Shown: positions 31,356-43,214 of the stretch, one piece after another
Layout: every line of letters begins with the position of its first letter
Numbering within the stretch: the stretch's first letter is position 1
NCBI GenBank assembly: GCA_047967505.1
Contig: CM106539.1
From: Dipteris shenzhenensis
Lineage: Eukaryota > Polypodiophyta > Polypodiopsida > Gleicheniales
Length of the DNA: 64,000 bases
Direction: 5' to 3' (one strand)
Notes under the pieces: generated by a model
Told to the model about the DNA's origin: nothing
The model's database searches: none
Seen by the model: the letters and a program-made list of their open reading frames with translations, nothing else
Program-made: the position numbers and the translations under genes

Positions 31356-32112
31356 ATTTACTGTATAAACACAGCAAACTAATGAACACAGTGAGATGAG
31401 AAAAAAACACAGCAAATCACTGCCTTGCAAGACCTTTGACTCAAGTCAAATAACAACAAAAACTACTGCAACTCTGTGCATAAGAAACCTGCTCTTGCTG
31501 AGCATACAAGTATCACTTTCACTGCCTTCCAACAACTCTGCAATATTCAATTGCATAAGGGCATACAACACCAAGAACTCAGAAATACTGGCCTTCCAAT
31601 ACCGTATGTAACTAGCATAATCTTCGAAGCATGAATCAAACAACTCTGCCAAATGGTGACTACAGTGTCCAACCAAACTGGCATAAACAGTTCACTGTTC
31701 CTGCATCAAATCTGATACCTGCAGTGTACCTGTCCTCTTTCCTGGCATATACAACCTTGCGAAATAGAAGGTAGCAAAGGAAAAACTTTGGACAGAGTCC
31801 AGAATGAAAAACAGACTCACTTTCAAGATGCGACCACTCTGTCGCGCAGAAACAGGGTGTCTGAAATCGCCTGCAGAAATGACGAATTTCGAAAAAATGA
31901 AGGTCAAGATGGCCCCGGAATGCTGAGAGACCTTGACCACCCGAAGCTTCACCGCGAACGGCGTCCCAAAATTCCACCGTTGGATTTTGTGGTATGGCGG
32001 CTACCCCTCCTGGCTGCCCCTCCTCTGTATGTGCTCGAAAAAGCTGCTCACTGGCTGAGCATAAGACTCTCTCCGATGCAACTCCCTCGTGACTACGAGA
32101 TGCACACCTGGT

Positions 32113-32124
32113 GCTCTGATACCA
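32113..32124 (-). other. Primer-binding site of element C
   Basis: Minus-strand TGGTATCAGAGC directly adjoining the 5' LTR, matching initiator tRNA-Met. Confidence 0.9.
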
Positions 32125-32435
32125 TGTTAAAAGAGAAGGAGGAGGTGGAGAGACAATGAGCACAAGACACAAGTGTTGAGGAGTAGTAGGAAGACTACTA
32201 TGTGTGTCCCCTTTTCTTACTTTTTATTCCATCATACCCTAAGTCCACATATGACTAACATAGTGGTCATAGTGTACAAGACATAAGTCTATCTAGTAAT
32301 ATCAAATCCTAGATGAACAACTGGCGGGTAGCTATTGCTTACTCCGCTATACATACTGCCGATAGAACGACATCCACACAATAAGATCATCCATCAGGTG
32401 GATGATGACGGCTGGAGCTTGCTATATCTGCAACA
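32125..32435 (-). repeat. 5' LTR of copia element C
   Basis: 311 bp, the same ends as the left LTR. The region 31356-32112 between it and Gag is the untranslated leader. Confidence 0.95.
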
Positions 32436-32463
32436 CCCATGACCTTAAGTGCTTGATGGGACA
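32436..32463 (+). pseudogene. Transposase E, fourth piece
   Basis: A 28-bp scrap between element C and transposon F. After removing C and one CCCAT copy it continues the third piece as ...SSHDLKCLMGH. The next residues, CSSCGVGKMACC, are encoded on the far side of transposon F (from about 40532). The restored spacing C..C...MG.C..CG argues strongly that C and F are both insertions in one gene. Confidence 0.7.
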
Positions 32464-32495
32464 CATTAGGAAAAAAGAGAGCTCATTTTGGGGCC
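32464..32495 (+). repeat. Left TIR of transposon F
   Basis: 32 bp beginning CATTAGGAAAAAAGAGAGCT; inverted copy at 40498-40529 with one A/G difference. Confidence 0.8.
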
Positions 32496-32980
32496 TTTTA
32501 GGGTTTTGGAAAAATGTCTCTCAAACAATGAGAAGGCCAATGTAACATAGAAATTTCACAAAAATAGGCAAAAATATGAAAAAGAAAATAGTACTTTATG
32601 TTGTTATAGGCATGTGGCATTAATGAGAAGATTTGTTTCTTATTCTTTTATGGTTTGTCTGTCGTATCAAGAGATGTGGACCCAAAATCTAAACAAAGCT
32701 CCATTTTGAAACCTTCCCACGTGGTGACCCAAAACAACCATCCACTTTCTCTTGTTCTCTGGCGCCATTCCTCCACTTTCACCATGACGAGCCATTTCAC
32801 TATCTCTTTAACAAGCATTCCTCGTTGTATCACTATTGTTGTGATGCTCTTAAACTTTCAAGACAATAAGCTCATTTCACCGTTTATTCGCTTGTTCTCA
32901 ATTTCATTCATTTTTGTTAATGTATTACTATTTTAGTATGTGTTTCTTTGACTTTGCACGTATTAGAGTGAGGATTTCAG

Positions 32981-34016
32981 ATGGCAACCAAAAACTTTGG
33001 TCATGCCACTAGAAAGCGGTCTATTGCTCTACTTGGCAAAGATGTGGATGTACAAAGTATCTCTTTGCCACGATGACCTACGTCACTAATATCATGTGTA
33101 GAAGTTTCATACTGTGAATGTGGACGGTAGCTCTAGAAAAGGATAGTAGTGGCAAAAGGAGATTGGGTTCTAATGCAACCCAACAAGCGGAGAAAGCAAC
33201 AATCAACTAACACTTTTTTGGCTTCTTGGAAGGGTAGAGTGAAAGATTTAATAGTAAAAAAGGAAGGCACAAGATGCATCAGAGAGGTTTGGATACAACA
33301 TGTGTACATGCATCGAGAACTTGTATTACAGGATCATCCTACTTATCTTCCACACTATAGACCCAATCGTAAGTGTATTTGTGTAAGGAAATACTTGAAA
33401 TGAAATATCTGTTTCTTTCGATGACAAATAGTCTCTTTGTTTTCATTCAGATATATATCCATCATCATACAAAGAGTGGCAACCACTGGAGTGCATACTC
33501 AAATTCTTTGATGCTTTACATGGTGCTATTAGGGAGCTACAATACCGAGGTAGAAAATCAACAATTCTAGCTAAATCGGGTATATTTTATTATGATCACT
33601 TTTATCAATTGATGGACAATGCTCACTCACATGCTTTATTAAAAAAGAAAGATCTCCCGGCTTGCAATACAATTGATTGGCTAGTCCCTGATGGCAACAT
33701 CAGAGAATCCTACAGAGCCAAAATCTTTTCGAAAGTATAGCATTCCTTGAAACCAAATATTGCTACCAAGATAGTTAAAATCAATGTTTTCATGCCACTT
33801 ACAATTTTTGTAGAACTTTTTCAGAATTATCCAGTTAAATTTTGTAAAACCATGTTGACTTTTAGAGCAAAAGGGTATGATGAAGTTCCAATTCCAAAAT
33901 TTTTGGATAATGGTTGGGATAGAATGGTGGCCAACAATGTGTATTGTGAGGTGGCTTATAACTCCATCAAGTACATGATTGCCTCGCAAAACTTTATTTT
34001 CTCTTTTTACTATTAA
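32981..34016 (+). pseudogene. Transposon F plus-strand gene, BAH-like N-terminus
   Basis: ATG 32981 follows an acceptor-like GATTTCAG, as in transposon D. After MATKNFGHATRKRSIALLGK the frame breaks, then from about 33149 it reads VAKGDWVLMQP ... ASWKGRVKDLIV ... IREVWIQHVYMHRELV, which resembles a BAH domain (chromatin-reader fold). An intron fits at 33370-33449, and the next exon joins in frame (YRPNHIYPSSYKEWQPLE) and runs on as ILKFFDALHGAIRELQY, with a TAG near 33738, to YY and a stop at 34014-34016. The second part is unknown to me. The BAH call is by eye. Confidence 0.45.
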
Positions 34017-36022
34017 CACAGTAGGATGATAGGCACAAAACTTGTGGCAATGGAGCAAGACGAGAGGTCATTAGGTCCAATAATTGAAATCAATGTTATT
34101 GAGAATGAAATCCTTCTAACATCCATCTCACTGGGATAATCCTGCACTCTCTATCAACTACGAAATGACATTATTATGGAGATTGAGAACAATATCCAGA
34201 TATTCATTTTGAACAATAGGAAAGTAAGTTGGTTTCCACCCTGTGTTTCTCCTAATTTGATCACCTTGTGTTCTCCTAATTTGATTCTCTTTACATTTGC
34301 ATAATATATTTACATATTGCTAAAAAAATATTTTTGCAGATACTTCAAAGGAGTGAAAACAAAATTCAATGCAAGGACATTGTAAATAGAACACTTTAGA
34401 TAATACAAAGCTATTGACTCAGGTATTACTTGCAACCAAAAATATATATTTGACATTTGATGTATTAATACAAAATGATTACAAGTATCATCTATTTTTC
34501 TATTATTGCTCATGATCTCTCTCTTGACTTTTTTGCAGTGGAGACTCCTGAGAATCTTCCACATGTTGCTCAGGTTGCTGCTACTATGGATCCTGTTGCT
34601 ATACATTCTACTGTGGATCCTATTGCTGTGGATCTAGCTCCTCTACATCCTACTGTGGATCCTACTACTACACATCCTCTATCGGTACTGCCTCATCCTG
34701 CATCAACTCCTCCTGTTGCTTTGGTGTTCTTGCCTCCTTGTCCATGGGCTTGAGCTCGGCCTCATGCTACTTTGATGTCCCTACCTCCTCGTGCATAGGC
34801 TCGGGCTTTTGGAAAAGATCAAGTAGCTCATCAACACCAACACCTTCTAGAATGCCTTCTAGATTGCTAGTGCCTGGGACATTCTGAGCTTCTTGTTCAA
34901 CTCGAAGATCCTTAGTGCCTTTTGAGCCCTCTCCTATATGGACTGGTTGGCCTGGTGTTGGACAAGGGGAAGAGTGCTCTAGCAGCTTTAGAATTGTCTT
35001 TGCTATGAAGCTATGTACATATTCAGAGCCAAAACTATCCTCTTTCATCTACAATAAAAACAAAGAATGTTTTCAATATTTTTGTATCAATGCATTAAAT
35101 TTAGAACTTCTCAAATAGTATGCAATGAAAGCACTCACAAATTCAGGCTATTTCTCTGAAATGTGTGTGTCAATCATATATTTGGCACTAATGGGAGACC
35201 TCCATCCATAGGAAAAAGGATCCTCCTGTTGTGGTGTTTGTTTTATCAAAATTTAAAGCTAAGATGTATATTGGATTATGAAGAGTGCAAAAATAAGAGG
35301 AAGATAAAGATAAGTGACAATGATTACTGTACCTGCAATGACATTGGGTGAGATGAATCTAACATCTTTAACTTTGTATCACGGAGGTCTAGTGCATCCA
35401 TTAGTATTTTGAGTCAACTGCAATGGGAATGAAGGGCAACAAATTATAAAATTCAGACTTCTGCAAGTAAATGCGATATGGCTGACTTTTCAAGAGAGAA
35501 CCTAAAAATTGAGTTTTAGAGAAAAATTATAGGCAATGACTAACTTACAATTCCAAATCCTGGTGGGTACCCTTTAAGGAGTTGAATGTATAGCATAGCT
35601 TTTGCTGTATACCTATATGTACCAAACTCCAATTATTTGCTACAAGAGAAACAAATAACATGAGGAGACTAGACCAAGAGGGGGTAAATTTAATTTAAAC
35701 AATGAGGATTTTGACAACAGAGGGTAGTATTGGAAAAGCTCAGGGAACATACTCTAAGCAAGATGGGAGGAGAATCATATCAACTACATCCAAATTATAA
35801 AAATGAAACCACTTGGAAATGCTTTTGGTTGATGTCTTGTTATCTTTCAGCTTGAAAGATATAGCTAGATCAACTATATACACAAAGTGCTGAAGGCTCT
35901 GGTGGATCAGACTCTTCAAAAAACTATGAAAAATAACTTCACTTAGCTTATGAAAAAGTGAATGCTACAAAGACATAAACACAATTGACATAGAAATATA
36001 TACTTACTATAGAGCTGCAAGC
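34017..36022. other. Non-coding interior of transposon F
   Basis: No convincing gene. A short plus-strand frame at 34535-34753 encodes a repeated ATMDPVAIHSTVDPIAVD-type Pro/Val-rich segment behind an acceptor-like TTTTTTGCAG and may be a low-complexity exon. The rest is AT-rich with scattered short frames, probably introns. Confidence 0.4.
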
Positions 36023-36627
36023 ATGATTGTGCAAGTCACATTTGCCATGTATGTACACTATGTTGATGGATCAGTTGAGGACCCAAAGGAGAGTGATGAG
36101 GAAGAAGATACAGAGGAAAAGTCAGACCTACCAGAAGTGGAAGAGAAGATCAACCCGACAGAGGAAGAGCTTGCAGTTGCAGCATTGGACCTAGTGGCCT
36201 TAAAAAACTAGACCCTAAGAGATGCTGTCATAGTGGATGACATGAAGGCTGAGAGCTTTGACGTCACTATGCCCATTCTTCCCTCATTCAATATTGAGGG
36301 AAAAAAGTATGTCTTGTTGTATGGCATACAGTGCCTAGTTAATTTGAGAGAAGATTATGCAATTGCCCTTATTGCACAATCTTGTAGGGTTGATAAGGAA
36401 GTAAGGATTGAGGACAAATTTGATGCTTCGGAGGCATTGTCCATCTATTTTGAGCAAGCCAAAATGTATGAAGAGGTGGATGAGACAATCTTCCAGGAAA
36501 CCCAAGCACAAATGAACCTCATAGCAAGCTTGGATATCAATGACAGCTTTGAGGGGAAGGAGGAGATGGGTATCTCCTTGTTTAACGATGATATACTAGA
36601 GAAAGATGAGAATATTAAGGTAAGGAG
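36023..36627 (+). pseudogene. Transposon F plus-strand acidic protein exon
   Basis: One frame from about 36023 reads an acidic stretch (VEDPKESDEEEDTEEKSDLP), has a TAG at 36209-36211, and continues TLRDAVIVDDMKAESFDVTM ... ALSIYFEQAKMYEEVDETIF ... DDILEKDENIK to a good donor AAG|GTAAGG near 36626. The conserved-looking frame on both sides of the stop and the donor indicate a real exon. Function unknown; it may belong to the gene starting at 32981. Confidence 0.4.
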
Positions 36628-37625
36628 CTGACCTTTCTTGCATTTGGAGTTTAGATATGCAATTTGAGGGTTTGTTTTAAATGGAAGTGTGTTTTGCATA
36701 TGGTAGTTATTCATTGAAGATGACACATTCCTCCTGAGGGCGGCTGGAAGTAGAACTCTTGGGCTTGGTAAACTATCAAGCCTTTCTCATTATATTAAAG
36801 ACCTATCTGCTACTGCGAAGATACTAATTTGTAGCAAATTGCTTAGCAACAATGGGGTTGCTCTCGCTTATTTTTTCAAGTGTTTCTCAAAAGTTTTGGG
36901 TGGTCATCCTATATCATGGCAAACAAATAAGATCATACTGATGAGAAGCAGTCTGCTTTACTTATTTTTGGGTGTTATGCTAGAAAGCAAGGCTCAAGAG
37001 CTAGCTACTTTTTGACATATACTGCCTGAGCACTAGCTTGTGGTGTAAAGGATCCCCTCTTCTTGGAAGCTTATGGAAAGCATAAGCTCATTAGGAATTG
37101 AGAGCAAACTACCAGCACAACAACTCTTGCACAAGATGAGAAGAGTTCAGTTGCTCCTCAACTCACGAAAAAAGGTCTCCAATCAAAGTCAAAAGAAAAA
37201 TTCCAAGCAAAGTTGGCAAACCATTGGAAGTATAGCCTATATGGCATTGTATATTTTACAAAATAGAAGTAAGGTTGAATTGTGAAAACACTATCATTTC
37301 AGAATGCCTTAGTTATGTTTATGTGTATTTGTGACAAAAACAATGTATATTTTGAAATAGAAATATATGTAGTACATTTTAAATATTTCAATGGTTGCAC
37401 ACAATGACTTCTTATGAATTAAAGATTCAAGTCTTGGTCATTGCAAAAAGAAAATTTGTTACATTTAGTGACACCAATTGATGATCAAGGTTTAACACTT
37501 AGCTTCTATCTACCCCAGTTTGTGATTTACAAAGACCTTTGAGTGTCTCCATTGAGCATGTCTTTGTGCTGCATTTGAGTTCTCCAAAATCTACCTCCTT
37601 CTTTCCTTTTAAGCCATCCTAAAAG
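36628..37625. other. Non-coding interior of transposon F
   Basis: Only a 70-codon basic frame at 37073-37285 (KKVSNQSQKKNSKQSWQ) is notable; I cannot support it as a gene. The region lies between the convergent plus and minus genes. Confidence 0.4.
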
Positions 37626-40246
37626 CTAGCTTAACCTGTGATGTGTTAACTTTCTCCTTGGCTTGAAGTCTTTGTAATATTCCTCAATAGAACCATTAGA
37701 ACACTTCTTTTGGACTATTGGCTTTCTATTTTCCTCCAAAATGTTGTGTATGTCTAAAGAATGCATTTCGTGCCATGTAGTGTGAATTTTTCCATTCCCT
37801 GTGTGGACCAAATTGTAGGGCATCCTTATTTTTTTACAAAGAAAGGAAGGTGATTGTAGATTATATGCTGTTTTGATACATAGGTAAGTGGGCATTATAA
37901 TATATAAAACTAAGATTGTTTGCTTTTAAAAAAACATGCATAAAAATAGGATATTGTTCTTACCATGTAATGAGTGATGTCACATGTTGTCCAAGCCTCT
38001 TTCATTGCCTTTCCAAAACTCTTTACTGCTTCTTCAAATGCTTGTTGATAATTTTTGCTAAAGGTGGCTTGGTCACAAAAAACAAAAAGTTTATCTAAGC
38101 ATTTCCACACTTCTACCTTGACATCTCTTGCCAATCCATCTACCTGATGATCTTTGACATCATTGGGGACTTTTCTCCAGAAGTTATACTTTATCCTTGA
38201 TACGTATGTTGTTTTACTGCCATTTATTTATTTTTTCTCTGGATGAGACAAAAATCTTCTAGACTTTACTCCACCAATAGATGGCTTGATAGGAACATCT
38301 TTTCCATTTGTAGATTTTTAAAGATCCTTTGTAATATGTACGTCTCCTCCATGGAGACCAATTTTTGATAGCACTGCTTCTAACGATTGTAGTGCCTCTT
38401 TTGTTCTGCTCTCAGGGTGATGTTTCCATGCAAATCCAATATATAGGAAAACAAGTTTCTCAATGATCCTGCATAATGTATGCAATGTACAAATGTTAAC
38501 ATTGCATAATGGGATCTCAAGAACTTCTTTGAAATTTTTATCTACTTTATCTCTGTTGGGTGCTCTTTTCCACCATTTAGAGTCTAGGACATGCCTTGGT
38601 TTATTGCAGTACAAGCAAGGAGATTTTGAGTTACCCCCTTTGCTTATATTAAACATACACTTCAATGTCTTCAGGTCACCTACCATATGCCATTCAATTT
38701 GAAAATCACCCTTCCTTGGAACATGAAGATGGCATCCTTGGACTTGACTCTTGATAGTTGATGGTATATTTGTTTGATGAAATACCCAATAAAGTACTAC
38801 ATGGCCCTCAGTCTTCACCTATAATTTAAAACCACAGATTTGAAAGATATATGATATAAAATTTATTACATTTCAAGCAAAGACTAATTTAGAAGGCAAT
38901 AGTGTACATACCTCAAATGCACCCAACCACCATATGTGCTTTTCCGATTGGACACTGAAGTACTTTGAGCTACACTTTGTGATTGATTGATCAAGTGCTT
39001 GATTCATCAAAGTGATAGAAACTCTCTTTATCTTTTTTTCCTTTATGATTTCACAATCATCGAGCTTCACAACAAACTTCACAACTCCTTTACATTCTTC
39101 AAAATGTGATATTGTAGAACTCAACCATAAGTCTCTGCAATTATTCAAGATCTACAATAATATTATTCCAAGCATTATATGTAGTGCTTCCCTTTTCACT
39201 TTCATATACACTTTCGAGATGAAAGTACTATCCAATAAACTTATCAATTTCTTGGTTGAGATGACCTTGTTCCTTCCATACTTGTGCTAGTGTTGGTAAC
39301 AACACACGTTTTATCCGTTGATCTGTTAATGTTGATGACACAACTCTAAATACTGAAGCATATCCCTTTCTGCTTGCTCCGCTCACAACAAGAGCCTCTT
39401 GAATTTTCGTGACATCAGCTTTACTTTTTGATACAAAGTCTTCAAGCACTTCACGTTTTACCTCAGGAATTAAATTAGGATAAAAGTTTTCTTTCTCATG
39501 TCCTAAAGTTTCCCTGCAATAAGTAAACTTTGCAATCTTAGAGATTTTCTTGCAAGACAGACACATACATACAAATACAATGGCTAAACAAGATGTCCTC
39601 TTACCTTGCTTTTTGTAATCTGTGATTACATCCTCCAGTGCCAGCTTTCAATTCCGCAATTTTTCGAATTCTCTTGCTTCATTGTCTCTCACCAAGAATG
39701 ATTCTCTTCATTCTTTCTCTCCTTAGCTCATTCTTTGTCGTTGAATGCTCTTCGATTTCCCTTTGCAACTGCTCTTTCAAGTCTGAATTTATCGACATTT
39801 CTTGTTCCTTCTCCGTTCTTTCTCGGACATACAATGTCTTGTACATTTTTTAAGTTGAATATTGAGTAAAAATGTATCCATACATTCCATTGTTCCCATC
39901 ACCCACAAACTTTAATAGCATTGTCAGATTAGAAAATGGAGGGCTCGAATTTCTCAATGGACATTTTGGGTAAATATGTCTGTCGCACCACAAGTCAATA
40001 TGTTGGGAACTTGCTCTTCTCATGTTTTCCTTTTGCTCAGCATTCACAAGCGGAACCTTTCCTCTTTTTTCTATAGCGGTGCATATTTTTCTTCTAAATC
40101 AATATGTAAATGGTGTAGTTGCTTCTTTTGAGGTTCTTCTTCAACAGCATGGTTGCACACAGCCATTTCATGAGGGTTGGTTCTTCATCTTGTCTGCTTT
40201 TTATAAAACTCGTCTAATCTTTTGCGGTAACCATTCAAATATTTGA
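37626..40246 (-). pseudogene. Transposon F transposase-like gene
   Basis: Several minus-strand exons line up. 39.6-40.2 kb is a coiled-coil N-terminal part (DLKEQLQREIEEHSTTKNEL) with stops. About 39228-39517 starts behind TTATTGCAG (ETLGHEKENFYPNL ... TLAQVWKEQGHLN). 38911-39148 ends HIWWLGAFEV at a GTATGT donor. 38130-38818 holds WVFHQTNIPSTIKSQVQG, WHMVGDLKTLKCMF and SPCLYCNKPRH, a zinc-like pair beside a DLK motif seen in some eukaryotic transposon proteins. 37910-38134 and 37626-37895 (KIHTTWHEMHSLDIHN) follow. Conservation of splice sites with coding on both sides supports one gene. The superfamily is not assigned. Confidence 0.5.
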
Positions 40247-40497
40247 AAACAAACAGATTAGCGATGGAGTGATGGGTTCTTTATGAGAGGCCGTCGTCGA
40301 AAGAGATGCGGGATCTATATGGAGAGAGAATCTATATGGAGAGTTTAATGTAGCGTCTTCTCAATTATTTGAAAGGACTTTTTTATTCCTCCTTGGACTG
40401 ACACAGCTGTGGTCTAAAACTGACATATATCTGTATTTTATTGCTTTTTATACATTCTAGAAGAGAGATAAAAGAGAAAATAGCGAATTTCTTATAG

Positions 40498-40529
40498 GGC
40501 CCCAAAATGAGCTCCCTTTTTTCCTAATG
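40498..40529 (-). repeat. Right TIR of transposon F
   Basis: Inverted copy of 32464-32495; next base is transposase E coding sequence. Confidence 0.8.
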
Positions 40530-41376
40530 ATGCTCTTCATGTGGAGTAGGAAAAATGGCATGTTGCCTAAGGGAGGAATCATTTACTACAAGTATAGTGT
40601 CTGTAAAGATATTTAAGGATGTCCAAGTTGGAACCATAGTTGATGGAAAAAAGAAAAAAAGAAAAGTTCTTTCATTTAAAGAGATGTAATGCAGGGAGCT
40701 TTTGGTAATGTTTAAGGACCACTTGAACAAGTTTATAAAGAATAACTTTGTCTATAGATGGTAGGTAGAGCAATTTAAGGAGTGTCTTGTTCACTTCCGT
40801 GAAGAAGTGGTGGTATCTGTTGTGAATTTTGCAAAAAACTACACTTTCAAAGAAAAAAATGAGATCCAATCCATGCATTGTCACTCCAACCAAGTTACAA
40901 TCTTTGTCCAAATTACATATGTGGGTATTGTGGGCATCGTCCACAAATACTATCACTTTTATATATCTGATGATAGGATGCATGACACTCTTTTTGTTCA
41001 GCATTTCTTTATGCTCCATTATAAATGGCTAAAAGATCAAGGCATTCATGTCAATGAACATTGGGTGTGGTTACATGGAGCAACCTCACAGTTCAAAGCA
41101 AAGAGGCCTTTTTACTTAGTTGCTCGATATGACACAATGACAGAAATGAAAATGACACAATGTTTTTGGTTCAAGACATGGAAAGGGTGAACACGATGGT
41201 GCAGGTGCTATTCTTAAAAGGCATCTCACTCATGAGAAGCTAAAGCCAAATGGTGCAAAGCTCCAATGTGCAAAGGAAGTGGTGCTATTTCTAAGAGAGA
41301 CATTGTTCGAAGGGGTTGATGCCACATACCCCTCAAAGGCTCAACCCATTACCCGAGTGTTTTGGGAAGTCAAGGA
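40530..41376 (+). pseudogene. Transposase E, catalytic C-terminal piece
   Basis: Picks up at CSSCGVGKMACCLREESF right after the F TIR, then ...FKDHLNKFIKNNFVYRW, a stop, VEQFKECLVHFREEVVV and the clearest transposase segment: VVNFAKNYTFKEKNEIQ, HSNQVTIFVQITYV, FYISDDRMHDTLFV and WLHGATSQFKAKRPFY. A one-base shift near 41170 then leads into HGKGEHDGAGAILKRHL. D-F-x-E-N-Y, SDD..HD, SDG-x-x-QFK and HGKG-x-DG-x-G blocks mark a DDE-type transposase family common in plant and animal genomes as uncharacterised proteins. It stops abruptly at ...FWEVKEQ where copia B1 begins. Confidence 0.7.
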
Positions 41377-41613
41377 ACAGCTATCCTTATCTACACTAGT
41401 TCGTGGCTCAGTTAGTATGCCACCTTAGTTAGTTGAGTTTGGTTTGAGACCCACATATAGGGTTCTTCTATTTCTTTGTACTAGAGTTCTTTTGGCTTTC
41501 ACAACTAAGAAGAGGAAAACTGTTTTCAGCCTCCACCTTTGTGTGTATTCCCCCATTGTGCTTGTGAGAAAGCCTCAATTGAGACTCCTTCCCTCTCTCC
41601 CACTATCTTCACA
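41377..41613 (+). repeat. Truncated 5' LTR of element B1
   Basis: 237 bp matching the last two-thirds of the B LTR. The primer-binding site TGGTATTAGAGC (one change from the family sequence) follows at 41614-41625. Confidence 0.88.
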
Positions 41614-42156
41614 TGGTATTAGAGCCTTGTTCGTGGTAAAGAGCTCAAGAAAGCAAACCAAGTTTGCAGTGTCCTGGTAAGAGGACTAGTGTTGCTTTCC
41701 TTTTTCAAGTTTGGGAGCAAATCTCTGCAGGTAGCACAGCCGGAAGTGCAAGAGTGCACTCTCTCAGATTGAGACGCCCTTCGCAGTGTGGCGAGAGGGC
41801 ATTATATGCTACAAGATAGGGCAAAGCCCTGGGTGACTTTATTTTCCTGATTCGAGGTCATTTCGGGGCCCGTTTTGGAGGCGGAAGTTCTCTGCAGGCA
41901 CTCAGAAAAAGACCCTGTTTTTGCTGTGCGACCACTGTTCTGTAGGTCGGTGAAAAGTTGCCACAGAAATTGCATTGTATGCCTGTGCGCAGAGATATTG
42001 GGAGTTGCAGAATGATCCTTGTTGCCTGTTGATGCAAAATCGTCACTAGGAAGTGACTGTGTGGTCAAAAACCACTTTTATCAGGTTTGCAGATTTGCCC
42101 TTGTGAGGCAGGAGCTGTGTTTTTTGCAGTGACAGAATATTTTGCAGTGTTCTGTA

Positions 42157-43214
42157 ATGGCGTCTGATTCTTTTTCACAGATTGTCACTGAAAAGCTTGA
42201 CAAGAACAAATTCCAAGCATGGAAGTTTAGAATGACCAATTTCCTTATGGGAAAAGGCTACTGGGAGTTCATTACAGGAAATGAAGAAGAACCAGTTCTT
42301 CCTAATGTTCCCAATCAACAGCAAATGCAGGCATTTAAAGGATGGCATGAGAGAGCCAGAAAAGTTATGTACTAGCTGTCTATCAGTGTTTTGGACTCCA
42401 TGATTGTGCATATTCAGGATGCAAGTACGCCAAAGGTGGCATGGGATACTTTGGCTAAAATGTACAGCACAAATATGCAAGCCAGGAAAATGCAGCTCAA
42501 GTAGGAGCTGCACAATGTGCAGAGAGAAAATATGAGCATCAATGACTACCACATGAAGGTGAAGAAAATTGCGGATGCACTTGCTTCCATTGGGTCGCTA
42601 GTGAATGATGACGATTTAGTTTCTGTGACCTTGAATGGTCTAGGAAAGGATTCCGGACATCCATTGCCGTCCGTGAAAAATTTCCTGATTTTGAGGAGTT
42701 GATTGCTCTTCTAATTTCTGAAGAGCAGAGAAATGGTGGTGCATCTTCTTCAGGAGGAACCTCAAAAGAAACTGTCTTCTACTCAAATGCTGGAAGGGGT
42801 AGAGGTAGAGGTAGAGGAGGCTGATCTGGAGGCCATGGTAGAAATCAGAATATGCAGCAAACGCAAGAAAACCAGTCGTATGCAGGAGGACGTGGTAACT
42901 CTAGAGGCAGGGGGAGCCAAAGAGGCCGTGGTGGATGGCAGAGAGGCCAAAATGCAAACAGCAATATTGAATGCTACTATTGTGGCAAAATGGGTCATAT
43001 GGCTAAGGACTGCTATAAAAAGCAGAATGACATTATGAATGGAAAATTGCAGCAAGGCAATTATGCATCTTCTAGTAGGCAGGGTGATGACAGAAATGAG
43101 CATCTATTTATGGTGCAGCATATGACCAATTCTGTGACAAGTGCTAAAGAACAAAATGCGGTGTGGTATGTTGACTCAGGTGCGTCAAACCACATGACAG
43201 GTCATGCAGAATAG
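42157..43214 (+). pseudogene. gag: Copia B1 Gag and protease start
   Basis: ATG 42157 opens MASDSFSQIVTEKLDKNKFQ. Stops occur at 42373-42375 and about 42502, and the frame is lost around 42650-42850, where the Gly/Arg region is read in different frames. The CCHC knuckle CYYCGKMGHMAKDC (about 42970) is intact and, unlike in element A, the following codons read KLQQGNYASS without a stop. The protease WYVDSGASNHMT follows before a stop at 43212-43214. Confidence 0.85.

Larger units (their letters stand above)
26638..32435 (-). mobile_element. Ty1/copia retrotransposon C
   Basis: A complete 5.8-kb minus-strand element with 311-bp LTRs at both ends (about five differences seen), a primer-binding site at 32113-32124, a purine tract by the left LTR and a 5-bp target duplication CCCAT (26633-26637 and 32436-32440). 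It is inserted in the reading frame of transposase E. The polyprotein has one in-frame TAG and at least one frameshift. Confidence 0.96.
32464..40529. mobile_element. Transposon F, 8.07-kb TIR element
   Basis: 32-bp inverted repeats (one mismatch) at 32464-32495 and 40498-40529, outer end CATTAGGAAAAAAG. Both flanks are coding sequence of transposase E, so the ends are fixed to within a base or two. I could not identify a clean target duplication. It carries a minus-strand transposase-like gene on the right and plus-strand genes on the left, the same plan as transposon D but with different proteins. All frames contain stops. Confidence 0.75.

Noticed and set aside
32464-40529. A definite target duplication for transposon F
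   Set aside because: The bases beside the TIRs (GGGACA and ATGCTC) do not give a convincing direct repeat; the length is left open.
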